Shown here piece after piece: positions 18,241 to 26,135 of a stretch of 64,000 bases of DNA (position 1 is the first letter of the stretch; every line of letters begins with the position of its first letter). The translations under genes and the position numbers were made by a program. The DNA is from an uncultured Bacteroidaceae bacterium (GTDB taxonomy: Bacteria > Bacteroidota > Bacteroidia > Bacteroidales > Bacteroidaceae): the NCBI GenBank assembly GCA_905233285.1, contig CAJODY010000006.1:1-64000 (forward strand), in the 5' to 3' direction. Under the pieces are notes generated by a model that did not search any database, was not told the DNA's origin, and worked only from the letters and a program-made list of their open reading frames with translations.

Positions 18241-18583
18241 TAACCGTTGCAAGTACAGCACCGACTACATCGGCATAAAAGTCAAGCCACTCGCTACTAC
18301 GATACCCCGTCATTCCCTGCAGGATTTCCATCAATCCGCCGAGCAATGCCGAATAAAGACATATTACAAGAGCAAACAAACAGGTTCTGCTCTTGTTTTT
18401 TTGCAACCACCAATCCAACCACGCAGCAAAAACAAGTCCTCCATACATTACAAAATGTACCCACTTATCCATCAGCGGGACATCACCCAAAGGAGGGTTA
18501 TCTGGGATTGGTATTAGTGATGCTACAATGATGACAAACGATGCCGACATCAACCACTTCCATTTCTTGAACAGTCTTCTCAT
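18191..18583 (-). CDS. VanZ-family membrane protein
   Basis: This 130-residue protein has four hydrophobic helices and the VanZ pattern: MDKWVHFVMYGGLVFAAW in the middle and LMEILQGMTGYRSSEWLDFY near the end, with the conserved D-x-x-x-H-F and E-x-x-Q positions. VanZ-like proteins are inner-membrane proteins. The founding member gives low-level teicoplanin resistance, but most bacterial members have no proven role. It overlaps rsmD by four bases (ATGA), so it is translated after it, and overlaps the barrel gene at its 3' end. Confidence 0.85.
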   Translation of the reverse strand: MRRLFKKWKWLMSASFVIIVASLIPIPDNPPLGDVPLMDKWVHFVMYGGLVFAAWLDWWLQKNKSRTCLFALVICLYSALLGGLMEILQGMTGYRSSEWLDFYADVVGAVLATVISVVVLHLLRRGCRPS

Positions 18584-19134
18584 TTCTTGAAAAAAGTAAA
18601 ATTCACACTTCCATAATTACGATGCTCCACAAAACAGGGATGACTGCTGAAATCGTAATCCTTGCCGTGTTCCATAACGAACAGTCCCCCATCAGCAAGT
18701 AGCGAGTCCTGCCCCTCTTTGCCAAGTACCACATCTGGGATTTCCTTCAGATTGGGCAAACTATACGGTGGGTCGGCAAACACTATATCGTATTGCTCCC
18801 TACACTGCTTACAGAATCTGAACACGTCGGCATGAAGGGGTTTCCATATTCCGTCATTCAGTTCATGAGCGACCTGCTGCAGGAACTGCCAATGTTTGAA
18901 ATCCTTTTCGACACTTATTACACGACTGCACCCGCGACTTGCCAACTCCAGACCGATGCTGCCTGTGCCGGCAAACAAGTCGAGTGCCGTAGGTGCGTCT
19001 CCCTCGAAATCGACATAGTTGTTCTCCAGTATATTGAACAGTCCTTCCTTTGCAAAATCGGTTGTTGGGCGTGCCTTGAAATTTTTAGGTGCAGGGAAGT
19101 GCCTGCCTTTATATTTTCCTCTGATTATTCTCAT
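18580..19134 (-). CDS. rsmD: 16S rRNA (guanine966-N2)-methyltransferase RsmD
   Basis: The protein has 184 residues. It begins MRIIRGKYKGRHFPAPKNF followed by RPTTDFAKEGLFNIL, the standard RsmD opening. The SAM-binding motif LDLFAGTGSIGLELASRG and the catalytic FADPPYSLPN (D/N-PPY) are intact. It methylates G966 of 16S rRNA during ribosome assembly. It is the first gene of a two-gene unit with VanZ. The gap upstream holds a strong terminator hairpin for the preceding minus-strand gene. Confidence 0.95.
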   Translation of the reverse strand: MRIIRGKYKGRHFPAPKNFKARPTTDFAKEGLFNILENNYVDFEGDAPTALDLFAGTGSIGLELASRGCSRVISVEKDFKHWQFLQQVAHELNDGIWKPLHADVFRFCKQCREQYDIVFADPPYSLPNLKEIPDVVLGKEGQDSLLADGGLFVMEHGKDYDFSSHPCFVEHRNYGSVNFTFFKK

Positions 19135-19170
19135 TGGCAGCAGAATATATATAATGTATTCCTGTTGTAA

Positions 19171-19210
19171 AAAGAAAGTCCATTCGTTTCTAAGCGAATG
19201 GACTTCTTTC
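19171..19210 (-). terminator. Strong bidirectional-type terminator hairpin
   Basis: AGTCCATTCG (19177-19186) pairs with CGAATGGACT (19195-19204). The stem is extended outward by an A-rich flank on the left and a T-rich flank on the right. It follows the stop of the minus-strand gene at 19253 and would work in either direction. Confidence 0.8.
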
Positions 19211-19252
19211 TATTTAGTCTGTTAACTATATCTACGATTCATAAAACGCGGA

Positions 19253-20005
19253 TTACTCCCAGTTACCTGCCATCTTGTTGCTTGGGTCAGCAAGGTCACC
19301 GATACGCAGACCATACCATTCGCCCTCTGTATCGTCCTCGTTGTCAAACATCAACTCAGCATGGTTCTTGTGCAGTTTCTTGAGGTCAGCCTTCAGGTTT
19401 CTAACCTTCTTCTCGCTCATACCGTCGAGGTAGTCATCGAGACGGGCACGGAATTCAACCAGATTCTCCCATTCGTTCGACTTCATATTGAACTGATCCT
19501 TCTTGCGCAACTGGATGATACCGTAATAAACAGTATCGATTGGGTGTTCTGTGTCGTACTCAGCCTTCACTGTGAAGAACGAACCATCAGCCGGACGTCC
19601 TACCGGCACATACTTCAATGAGTCAGGATTAGGGATGTTCAGTTTCTCTGCAGCTGTCATCCAGACAGTGTCACGACGGATAAGACCCAGACGTACAGCT
19701 TCGCGCTCAGTCATACCGGCTTCGAGCTGGTCGTCAGTCAGTTCACCATCTTTGATGACCTTATCGACAGTTTTACCGTTCTTAATGTAATCGATGAGAG
19801 AGTCAATCGTGCCACAATAGTAACCGAAAGTCATTTTGTACTGTTCCTCAGCATCACGGATTTGCATCAAACGAGCGATAACCTCTTTTTCGCGAGCTGA
19901 TTTCTTTTCGTCAAATTCAATGTCACTGTGAATACTTACGTAACATGCAAAGCACAATCCTACAACCAGGGCTGCGAGGATGCAATTGATAACTTTTTTG
20001 TTCAT
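19253..20005 (-). CDS. Membrane-anchored protein of unknown function
   Basis: The protein has 250 residues from the ATG at 20005 (MNKKVINCILAALVVGLCFACYVSI). A longer frame to 20101 runs through the divergent promoter region and is rejected. It has one N-terminal hydrophobic segment, then a periplasmic part that is largely helical (EKEVIARLMQIRDAEEQYKM), reminiscent of the start of pilin-like mature segments. A conserved-looking block reads YVPVGRPADGSFFTV. The acidic C-terminus ends GEWYGLRIGDLADPSNKMAG. I do not recognise the family. It is divergent from a RecD-like helicase and ends at a strong terminator. Confidence 0.75.
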   Translation of the reverse strand: MNKKVINCILAALVVGLCFACYVSIHSDIEFDEKKSAREKEVIARLMQIRDAEEQYKMTFGYYCGTIDSLIDYIKNGKTVDKVIKDGELTDDQLEAGMTEREAVRLGLIRRDTVWMTAAEKLNIPNPDSLKYVPVGRPADGSFFTVKAEYDTEHPIDTVYYGIIQLRKKDQFNMKSNEWENLVEFRARLDDYLDGMSEKKVRNLKADLKKLHKNHAELMFDNEDDTEGEWYGLRIGDLADPSNKMAGNWE

Positions 20006-20012
20006 GATATTA

Positions 20013-20042
20013 TTTGATTGATTGTTATTTTCACTAATTTTG
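20013..20042 (+). promoter_or_regulatory. Promoter (TTTG-N18-TAATTTTG) of the RecD-like helicase
   Basis: TTTG at 20013-20016 and TAATTTTG at 20035-20042 are separated by 18 bases. The ATG used by the helicase is at 20118. Confidence 0.5.
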
Positions 20043-20117
20043 CAAACAAATTGCAGCGCGAAGATAGAGAATAAAAATGAAATCAAGAATACAAATCGCA
20101 TTTTTTTTGAAAAAAAG

Positions 20118-21539
20118 ATGATAAAAGACTTTTTCCAAAAACTAATCGTCGAAAAATTTGGCTTCCAGCCGACATTTCAGCAGTCTGAAGTAATCAGTCT
20201 GTTAGTCGATTTCATAATGGCGGAAAACCGTGAAACCATATTCATTCTTCGCGGATTTGCAGGAACCGGAAAAACATCGCTCATCAGCGCACTTGTAAAG
20301 AGCATGACTGAACTGGAGCGCGAATGCGTACTCATAGCCCCTACGGGCAGGGCTGCAAAAGTATTCTCAGGCTATGCCGACCACCCCGCCTACACCATAC
20401 ACAAACGCATCTACCGTCAGAAGAGCATCGACCAGGATTCCGTCTTCTCGCTCAACTACAACACCAAATCCAACCTACTCTTCATCTGCGACGAAGCCTC
20501 GATGATAAGCAATCAGGGCGGAGGCGACTCCATCTACGGTACGGGAATGCTGCTCGACGACCTCATCCACTTTGTATATAATGGTAAGGGATGCCGGCTC
20601 ATCCTCATGGGCGACACCGCACAGCTTCCACCCGTTGGCGAAAGCGAGAGTCCGGCACTTCAGGACGATGTTCTCCGAGGCTACGGCATCGAAGTTCGCA
20701 GCTATACCATGACCCAGGTGGTGCGTCAGGCCGAACAGTCGGGCATACTCTGGAACGCAACCCGTCTTCGCACCGACATGACAGAGGAATATTTCTTCTC
20801 CCTACCGAAACTGCGTCTCAAAGGTTTTCCCGACATTCACAACATCAGCGGCAACGAACTGGTGGAAACCCTCGAAGAGTGCTACCGTCAAGACGGATAC
20901 GACGAGACAATGGTCATAACACGCAGCAACAAACGTGCAAACATATACAACAACGGCATACGCACCCAGATTCTATGGCGCGAAGAACAGATTGCTACAG
21001 GCGACATGCTCATGGTGGCACGCAACAACTACTTCTGGACAGAAGGGCAGGACGACGCACCTGAATTCATTGCCAACGGCGATATAGTGCGTGTAGAGCG
21101 AGTCCGCCACGAGCGCGAACTCTACGGATTCCACTTCGTCGATGCCGAACTCTCATTTCCCGACTACGACGATTACTCACTCGACTGCACCCTGCTGCTC
21201 GATGCCCTCCACGCCGATGCACCATCGCTCAGCTACGAACAGCAGCGCGAGCTCTACAATCAGGTAATGCTCGACTACGACCACCTGCATACCAAACGCG
21301 ACAAAATAAAAGCATTGAGGCAAGACCCCTACTACAATGCACTTCAGGTGAAATATGCCTATGCCATAACATGCCACAAGGCACAGGGCGGACAATGGAC
21401 AAACATATTCATCGACCAGGGATACATGACCGACGACATGCTTACACCCGAGTATTTCCGCTGGCTCTATACTGCCATCACACGTGCCACCAAGAACCTC
21501 TACCTTGTAAATTGGAAAGAACAACAGATTATGCCGTAA
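20118..21539 (+). CDS. RecD-like superfamily 1 DNA helicase
   Basis: The protein has 473 residues from the ATG at 20118 (MIKDFFQKLIVEKFGFQPTF). It is an ATP-dependent SF1B helicase of the RecD/Pif1 type. Visible motifs are Walker A GFAGTGKTSLISAL, motif II CDEASMIS, motif III LMGDTAQLPPVGESESPAL, the late motif ITCHKAQGGQWTNIFID and motif VI YTAITRATKNLYLV. It is shorter than RecD2 and lacks the long N-terminal region, which is usual for this Bacteroidetes form. No RecB/RecC partners are nearby, so it probably acts alone in replication or repair. The longer upstream frame starts inside the promoter and is not used. Confidence 0.92.
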   Translation: MIKDFFQKLIVEKFGFQPTFQQSEVISLLVDFIMAENRETIFILRGFAGTGKTSLISALVKSMTELERECVLIAPTGRAAKVFSGYADHPAYTIHKRIYRQKSIDQDSVFSLNYNTKSNLLFICDEASMISNQGGGDSIYGTGMLLDDLIHFVYNGKGCRLILMGDTAQLPPVGESESPALQDDVLRGYGIEVRSYTMTQVVRQAEQSGILWNATRLRTDMTEEYFFSLPKLRLKGFPDIHNISGNELVETLEECYRQDGYDETMVITRSNKRANIYNNGIRTQILWREEQIATGDMLMVARNNYFWTEGQDDAPEFIANGDIVRVERVRHERELYGFHFVDAELSFPDYDDYSLDCTLLLDALHADAPSLSYEQQRELYNQVMLDYDHLHTKRDKIKALRQDPYYNALQVKYAYAITCHKAQGGQWTNIFIDQGYMTDDMLTPEYFRWLYTAITRATKNLYLVNWKEQQIMP

Positions 21540-21580
21540 AGCCCCTATGCATCATCAGTTGCAATATTCCATTTTCTTAT

Positions 21581-21611
21581 TTTGGATTTTCCCTATTTCT
21601 TTGTAACTTTG
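21581..21611 (+). promoter_or_regulatory. Promoter (TTTG-N19-TAACTTTG) of the DHH/GH97 unit
   Basis: TTTG at 21581-21584 and TAACTTTG at 21604-21611 have ideal 19-base spacing. The ATG at 21630 is 19 bases downstream, which also argues against the upstream frame start at 21582. Confidence 0.7.
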
Positions 21612-21629
21612 CGAAATATTTTTCAACTA

Positions 21630-22709
21630 ATGGCAATTAAAACAAAGATTTCGGCACAGGATGCTGTGAACATGAAACGACTGCTCGACTCCTGCAAGAA
21701 CGTAGTAGTCCTGACCCATTATTCCCCCGACGGCGATGCCATCGGTTCGTCGCTTGCCCTGTGGGAATACCTGAAAAAGAAGGGGAAGAACGCCACAGTC
21801 ATCGTACCGAACTACTTTCCCGATTTCCTCAAGTGGATGAACGGAGCCGACAAGATAGTCATCTTCGAGAAACAGAAGGCCTTGTCGTACAACCTCCTCA
21901 ACATGGCCGACCTCGTCTGCATACTCGACCTCGGCGAAGCTTCGCGTATGGGTGACGAACTGGGCAGAGTCGTTTCCGGACTACGACGAACGAAAAAGAT
22001 AGTGATAGACCACCATCTCTCACCCGACAAGAACCTTGCCGACATACTGATTTCGTGTACCGACAGCAGCAGCACATGCGAACTGCTCTTTCGCACGTTC
22101 CTTGCCATCGATGCCACAGCCTCGCTCAGCAAACCCATCGCCGAATGTATCTATGCTGGTATGTACACCGACACTGGCGGATTCTCCTACAACAGCAACG
22201 ACCCCGACATATTCAATATCATAGCCGAGCTCCTGCGCAAAGGTATCGACAAAGACCTCATAGTACGCAACATCAACAATAACTTCACAGCCGAGCGCTT
22301 CCGGCTCATCGGATACGTACTGTACGAAAAACTGCAGGTATTCCCCGAACTGCACTCCTCCATCTACAGTCTGACAGCCGACGAACTGCGCAACTTCAAA
22401 TACCTGAAGGGCGATATGGAGGGAGTGGTCAACATGCCTCTGCAGATACGCGGACACAAACTGTCAATATCGCTTCGCGAAGACCTCGAGCACCCCATCA
22501 TCTGGGTATCCATCCGCTCCTACGACAACGTGTCGGCACGCGACATGGCTGAAAAGTTCTTTGGTGGCGGAGGTCACTTCAACGCAGCAGGCGGACGACT
22601 CGAAAAAATATCCATGGACGAGGCTATCGAACGTGCAAAAGCCGCCATCGAAGCCTTCCGCGACGTACTGACGAAAGACGACACCCCAAGCAACGGAACA
22701 ACTAACTAA
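21630..22709 (+). CDS. DHH-family phosphoesterase (NrnA-like)
   Basis: This 359-residue protein carries the DHH domain motifs VLTHYSPDGDAIGSSLAL (DxD metal site), CILDLGEASRMG, VIDHHLSPD (the DHH triad) and YAGMYTDTGGFSY. It also has the DHHA1 C-terminal motif FFGGGGHFNAAGGRL. NrnA-type enzymes degrade short oligoribonucleotides and may dephosphorylate pAp. It is 15 bases upstream of a GH97 glycosidase gene on the same strand, so the two are likely co-transcribed although no functional link is obvious. It has its own well-formed promoter. Confidence 0.93.
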   Translation: MAIKTKISAQDAVNMKRLLDSCKNVVVLTHYSPDGDAIGSSLALWEYLKKKGKNATVIVPNYFPDFLKWMNGADKIVIFEKQKALSYNLLNMADLVCILDLGEASRMGDELGRVVSGLRRTKKIVIDHHLSPDKNLADILISCTDSSSTCELLFRTFLAIDATASLSKPIAECIYAGMYTDTGGFSYNSNDPDIFNIIAELLRKGIDKDLIVRNINNNFTAERFRLIGYVLYEKLQVFPELHSSIYSLTADELRNFKYLKGDMEGVVNMPLQIRGHKLSISLREDLEHPIIWVSIRSYDNVSARDMAEKFFGGGGHFNAAGGRLEKISMDEAIERAKAAIEAFRDVLTKDDTPSNGTTN

Positions 22710-22724
22710 TAACCATATACATAC

Positions 22725-24761
22725 ATGAAACTAAGAAACATCCTCACTTCATTCGTGCTCTGTTCCGCCCTGAGCACAGCAGTTGCAGCACCCGCAGCAA
22801 CGGTCAGCAGCCCCAATTCCCAACTGAAGGTAAATTGCGATTTCATCGGTGGTTTACCTATGTTTTCAGTCGAACTCAACGGAGTCGCAATGCTTGACAA
22901 TTCACCTCTTGGATTCGTGGCAAACATCGGAGATTTCTCACGCGACATCACCTTCGAAAAGGCAACGACCTCACACAAGGAGTACGACTACTCCGTAAAG
23001 ACCATCAAAAAGAGTAATGTACACGTGAATGCCAACCAGATGGTGGTAGCCATGAAAAACAAAAAGGGACAGCGCTTCGAAGTGGAATTCATGGTATCGG
23101 ACAACGACGTAGCATTCCGCTACCGCATACCAAGCCAACCGGACAAAGCGAACGGAAAGAAGATGTCCATCCGCATCATGAAGGAGACAACAGGTTTCGA
23201 CCTGCCCGCAGGCACAACCACATTCCTCTCCCCACAATCCGACCCGATGATTGGCTGGAAGGGCAGTAAACCTAGCTACGAGGAAGAATATAAATTCGAC
23301 GAACCCATGACCACACGTTCCCAGTATGGTCGCGGCTACACGTTCCCATGCCTCTTCCACGTGAACCCAGCCGACAAGAGCGGCAAGGAAGGATGGGTAC
23401 TCATCAGCGAGACCGGAGTTGACAGCCGTTACTGCGCATCCCACCTCTCCGACATGAAGGGCGACGGACTCTACACCATCGAATTCCCTATGACAGAGGA
23501 AAACAACGGCAACGGCACACCCGAGCCGGCATTCGCACTGCCCGGCACCACCCCGTGGCGCACCATCACCGTGGGCAGCACACTGAAACCGATAGTCGAG
23601 ACCACAGTGCCTTGGGACTACGTAGAACCTCGATTCGAGACCACCAACAGCTATAAATACGGCAAGAGCACATGGTCGTGGATAGTATGGCAGGACAACT
23701 CCATCTGCCGCAAGGACCAGGATGCCTTCACCGCCTTGGCAAAGGCAATGGGCTACCCCTACATCCTCGTCGATGCAGGATGGGACGTGAATATGGGTAT
23801 GGACGGCACAGCCGACTTCATTCGCTATGCCAAGACACAAGGCGTCGAGGTATTCCTCTGGTACAGTTCGAGCGGATGGTGGAACGACATCGTGCAAAGT
23901 CCCATCAACGTCATGTGCGACCCCATAGCACGCAAACAGCACATGCGCTGGATGCAGCAGCTGGGAGTAAAGGGAATCAAAGTTGATTTCTTCGGAGGCG
24001 ACAAGCAGGAGACCATGCGCATCTACGAACAGATACTCAGCGATGCCGACGACCACGGACTCATGGTCATCTTCCACGGTTGCACCCTGCCACGCGGCTG
24101 GGAACGCATGTATCCCAACTATGTGGGCAGCGAAGCAGTGCTGGCAAGCGAAAACCTCTACTTCGAGCAGCATTTCTGCGATGTCGAGGCTCAGAACACA
24201 GCAATGCACCCCTTCTGCCGCAACACCGTCGGATGCATGGAATTCGGAGGCTGCTTCATGAACCGCCACATACACCGAGGCAACAAGGGTGGAAACACAC
24301 GTCGCACAACCGACTGCCACGAACTGGCAACAACCATTCTGTTCCAGAACCCGATACAGAACTTTGCCATCACACCCGAGAACCTGAATCCCTCGGTGGA
24401 ACCGGATAAAAACTACGATTTCAACGCTGCTGGAGCTATTGCTCCTCCACTCTGTATGGACTTCCTGAAACAAGTACCGACGATATGGGATGAGACCCAT
24501 TTCATCGATGGTTACCCGGGTAAATATTGTGTATTGGCACGTCGCAGCGGACAGACTTGGTACATAGCAGGCAACAACGCCACAGGCAAGCCGCTCACAC
24601 TCACCCTCTCGCTGCCTATGCTCACAAAGGGAGAGACCGTGACATTCTACACCGACAACTTGAAAAACCGCGAACCACAGCTCGCTCAGCAGAAAATATC
24701 AAATCCACAGAAAGTGAAAGTCACCCTGGCAGACCAAGGCGGCTTCGTGATAGTGAAATAA
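22725..24761 (+). CDS. Glycoside hydrolase family 97 (retaining, alpha-galactosidase-like)
   Basis: This 678-residue secreted enzyme has a signal peptide (LTSFVLCSALSTAVAAPAA). GH97 enzymes have an N-terminal beta-sandwich, a TIM barrel and a C-terminal beta domain. The barrel strands LVDAGWDVNM, VEVFLWYSSSGWWND and KGIKVDFFGGDKQ are visible. Asp421 in IKVDF fits the nucleophile of the retaining subgroup (Asp415 in the B. thetaiotaomicron alpha-galactosidase BtGH97b). Glu476 in ASENL is at the right distance for the acid/base, with Glu470 as the alternative. The inverting SusB glucosidases use Glu bases instead, so alpha-galactosidase or a related retaining activity is the better guess. It follows the DHH gene and has a terminator embedded in the convergent aroB. 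Confidence 0.93.
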   Translation: MKLRNILTSFVLCSALSTAVAAPAATVSSPNSQLKVNCDFIGGLPMFSVELNGVAMLDNSPLGFVANIGDFSRDITFEKATTSHKEYDYSVKTIKKSNVHVNANQMVVAMKNKKGQRFEVEFMVSDNDVAFRYRIPSQPDKANGKKMSIRIMKETTGFDLPAGTTTFLSPQSDPMIGWKGSKPSYEEEYKFDEPMTTRSQYGRGYTFPCLFHVNPADKSGKEGWVLISETGVDSRYCASHLSDMKGDGLYTIEFPMTEENNGNGTPEPAFALPGTTPWRTITVGSTLKPIVETTVPWDYVEPRFETTNSYKYGKSTWSWIVWQDNSICRKDQDAFTALAKAMGYPYILVDAGWDVNMGMDGTADFIRYAKTQGVEVFLWYSSSGWWNDIVQSPINVMCDPIARKQHMRWMQQLGVKGIKVDFFGGDKQETMRIYEQILSDADDHGLMVIFHGCTLPRGWERMYPNYVGSEAVLASENLYFEQHFCDVEAQNTAMHPFCRNTVGCMEFGGCFMNRHIHRGNKGGNTRRTTDCHELATTILFQNPIQNFAITPENLNPSVEPDKNYDFNAAGAIAPPLCMDFLKQVPTIWDETHFIDGYPGKYCVLARRSGQTWYIAGNNATGKPLTLTLSLPMLTKGETVTFYTDNLKNREPQLAQQKISNPQKVKVTLADQGGFVIVK

Positions 24762-24797
24762 GAAAACTCAGGAACGCCTGAAGGCAGCCTGCAAGGG

Positions 24798-25880
24798 CTA
24801 CAATCCCTCACGGAAGAAATCTAACATCTCATAGATTTCTTCCTTTTTTGCTGTCTGATTGATGCGTATGTCGCCGATACCACCCAGCAGGGTGAAATTG
24901 ATGGTGCCGGCAGTATTCTTCTTGTCGTGGGTCATCAGTTCGAGCAGCATCGGGTAGTCGTCACAAGTGATGGGCAACGTGCCGTACCAATCCTTGACGA
25001 ACTGAGCCGTCTGACGCATCGTATCGACCGGGAAACCTGTCTTCACGCACGACAGGTACAATTCGCACACCAGTCCCCAAGCTACGGCATATCCGTGCAG
25101 CACGGGGCGTATGCCGCGCTCATTGTCGGGCTGTCCCTCAAACTGCAATGCGAAACTCTCGAAGGCATGCCCTACGGTATGTCCCAGATTCAGTGCCTTG
25201 CGTATGCCATGCTCCAGAGGGTCAGCCTCCACTACCCTTTCCTTCACAGCCACGCTCCTGCCCACCATATCGGCAAGATACCTGTAATCCACCTTGTCTA
25301 GGTCGAAACCGATGAGTTCGGCAAAAGTCTTCACATCGGAGATAAGTCCGTGTTTCAGCATCTCGGCATAGCCCGAACAGACGTTCTGGTGGTCGAGAGT
25401 GCGCAGGAACTGAGTATCGATGATGACCTTCTCCGGCTGGCGGAACACACCTATTTCGTTTTTCAGTCCGTTGAAGTTGATGCCCGTCTTTCCGCCCACG
25501 CTGGCATCTACCATCGAGAGCAGAGTCGTCGGAATGTTGACGAATGGGATACCCCGCTTGAACGTGCTTGCAGCGAAACCGCCCAGGTCGGTCACCATGC
25601 CGCCTCCGAGATTTATCATCAGCGAATGGCGTGTGCCCCCACCCTCGCCCATCTGAGTCCACACCGTTGCCAGCGTGTCGAGCGTCTTATGAGTGTCGGT
25701 GGCACCAATCACAATACTTACAGCGTCGGCAATGCCGTCAACGCCCTCGATTACGGGCATACACACATCACGGGTCGTCTCGTCCGTCAGGATGAACAAC
25801 CTGTCGTAGTCCAGTTCGCTGAGCACCGTCTTCAGCGTAGTGCACACATCGTTCGAAATAATTACCTTATCCACGGTCAT
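24798..25880 (-). CDS. aroB: 3-dehydroquinate synthase
   Basis: The product has 360 residues, full length for AroB (about 360). It converts DAHP to 3-dehydroquinate in the shikimate pathway using NAD and zinc. Visible landmarks are GGGMVTDLGGFAASTFKRGI, NIPTTLLSMVDASVGGKTGI and the metal-binding NLGHTVGHAFES and HGYAVAWGL segments. It is a single minus-strand gene with no other aromatic genes in the window. Its 3' end carries on the opposite strand a hairpin that would terminate the GH97 transcript. Confidence 0.97.
   Translation of the reverse strand: MTVDKVIISNDVCTTLKTVLSELDYDRLFILTDETTRDVCMPVIEGVDGIADAVSIVIGATDTHKTLDTLATVWTQMGEGGGTRHSLMINLGGGMVTDLGGFAASTFKRGIPFVNIPTTLLSMVDASVGGKTGINFNGLKNEIGVFRQPEKVIIDTQFLRTLDHQNVCSGYAEMLKHGLISDVKTFAELIGFDLDKVDYRYLADMVGRSVAVKERVVEADPLEHGIRKALNLGHTVGHAFESFALQFEGQPDNERGIRPVLHGYAVAWGLVCELYLSCVKTGFPVDTMRQTAQFVKDWYGTLPITCDDYPMLLELMTHDKKNTAGTINFTLLGGIGDIRINQTAKKEEIYEMLDFFREGL
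24812..24849 (+). terminator. Intrinsic terminator for the GH97 transcript, inside aroB coding region
   Basis: GGAAGAAATCTA (24812-24823) pairs perfectly with TAGATTTCTTCC (24832-24843) around an 8-base loop and is followed by six T (24844-24849). On the minus strand the same bases encode the last codons of aroB (the KKEEIYEMLDFF region). Confidence 0.8.
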
Positions 25881-26135
25881 CTGTTATTTTGGGTGCGAAG
25901 GTACGTATTATATCGCAAACAGGAAACAACAAACAACATAAAAAACACGCGAGTTCGACATAAAAACCTAGGAGAACGAAACATTCTGTCAGCCTGTTAT
26001 GGTTGTTAAAAACTGGAGTCGCGTTTCACGACGTCAGCACTCACTAGTCCAGTAGATAATCCATCCTATTCTTTTCACTTCTAAAATCTGCCATCAACCA
26101 TTTCTATGCCCTTGGACCATATGATAGAACTTATA

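Noticed and set aside
22971-24500. Minus-strand open frame of 509 codons opposite the GH97 gene
   Set aside because: It is a shadow of a well-supported glycosidase; its composition (rich in Val, Cys, His) is typical of antisense frames.
25881-26135. Possible attachment site or gene in the gap between aroB and the helicase gene
   Set aside because: No repeat matching the far side of the helicase gene and no credible reading frame were found by eye.
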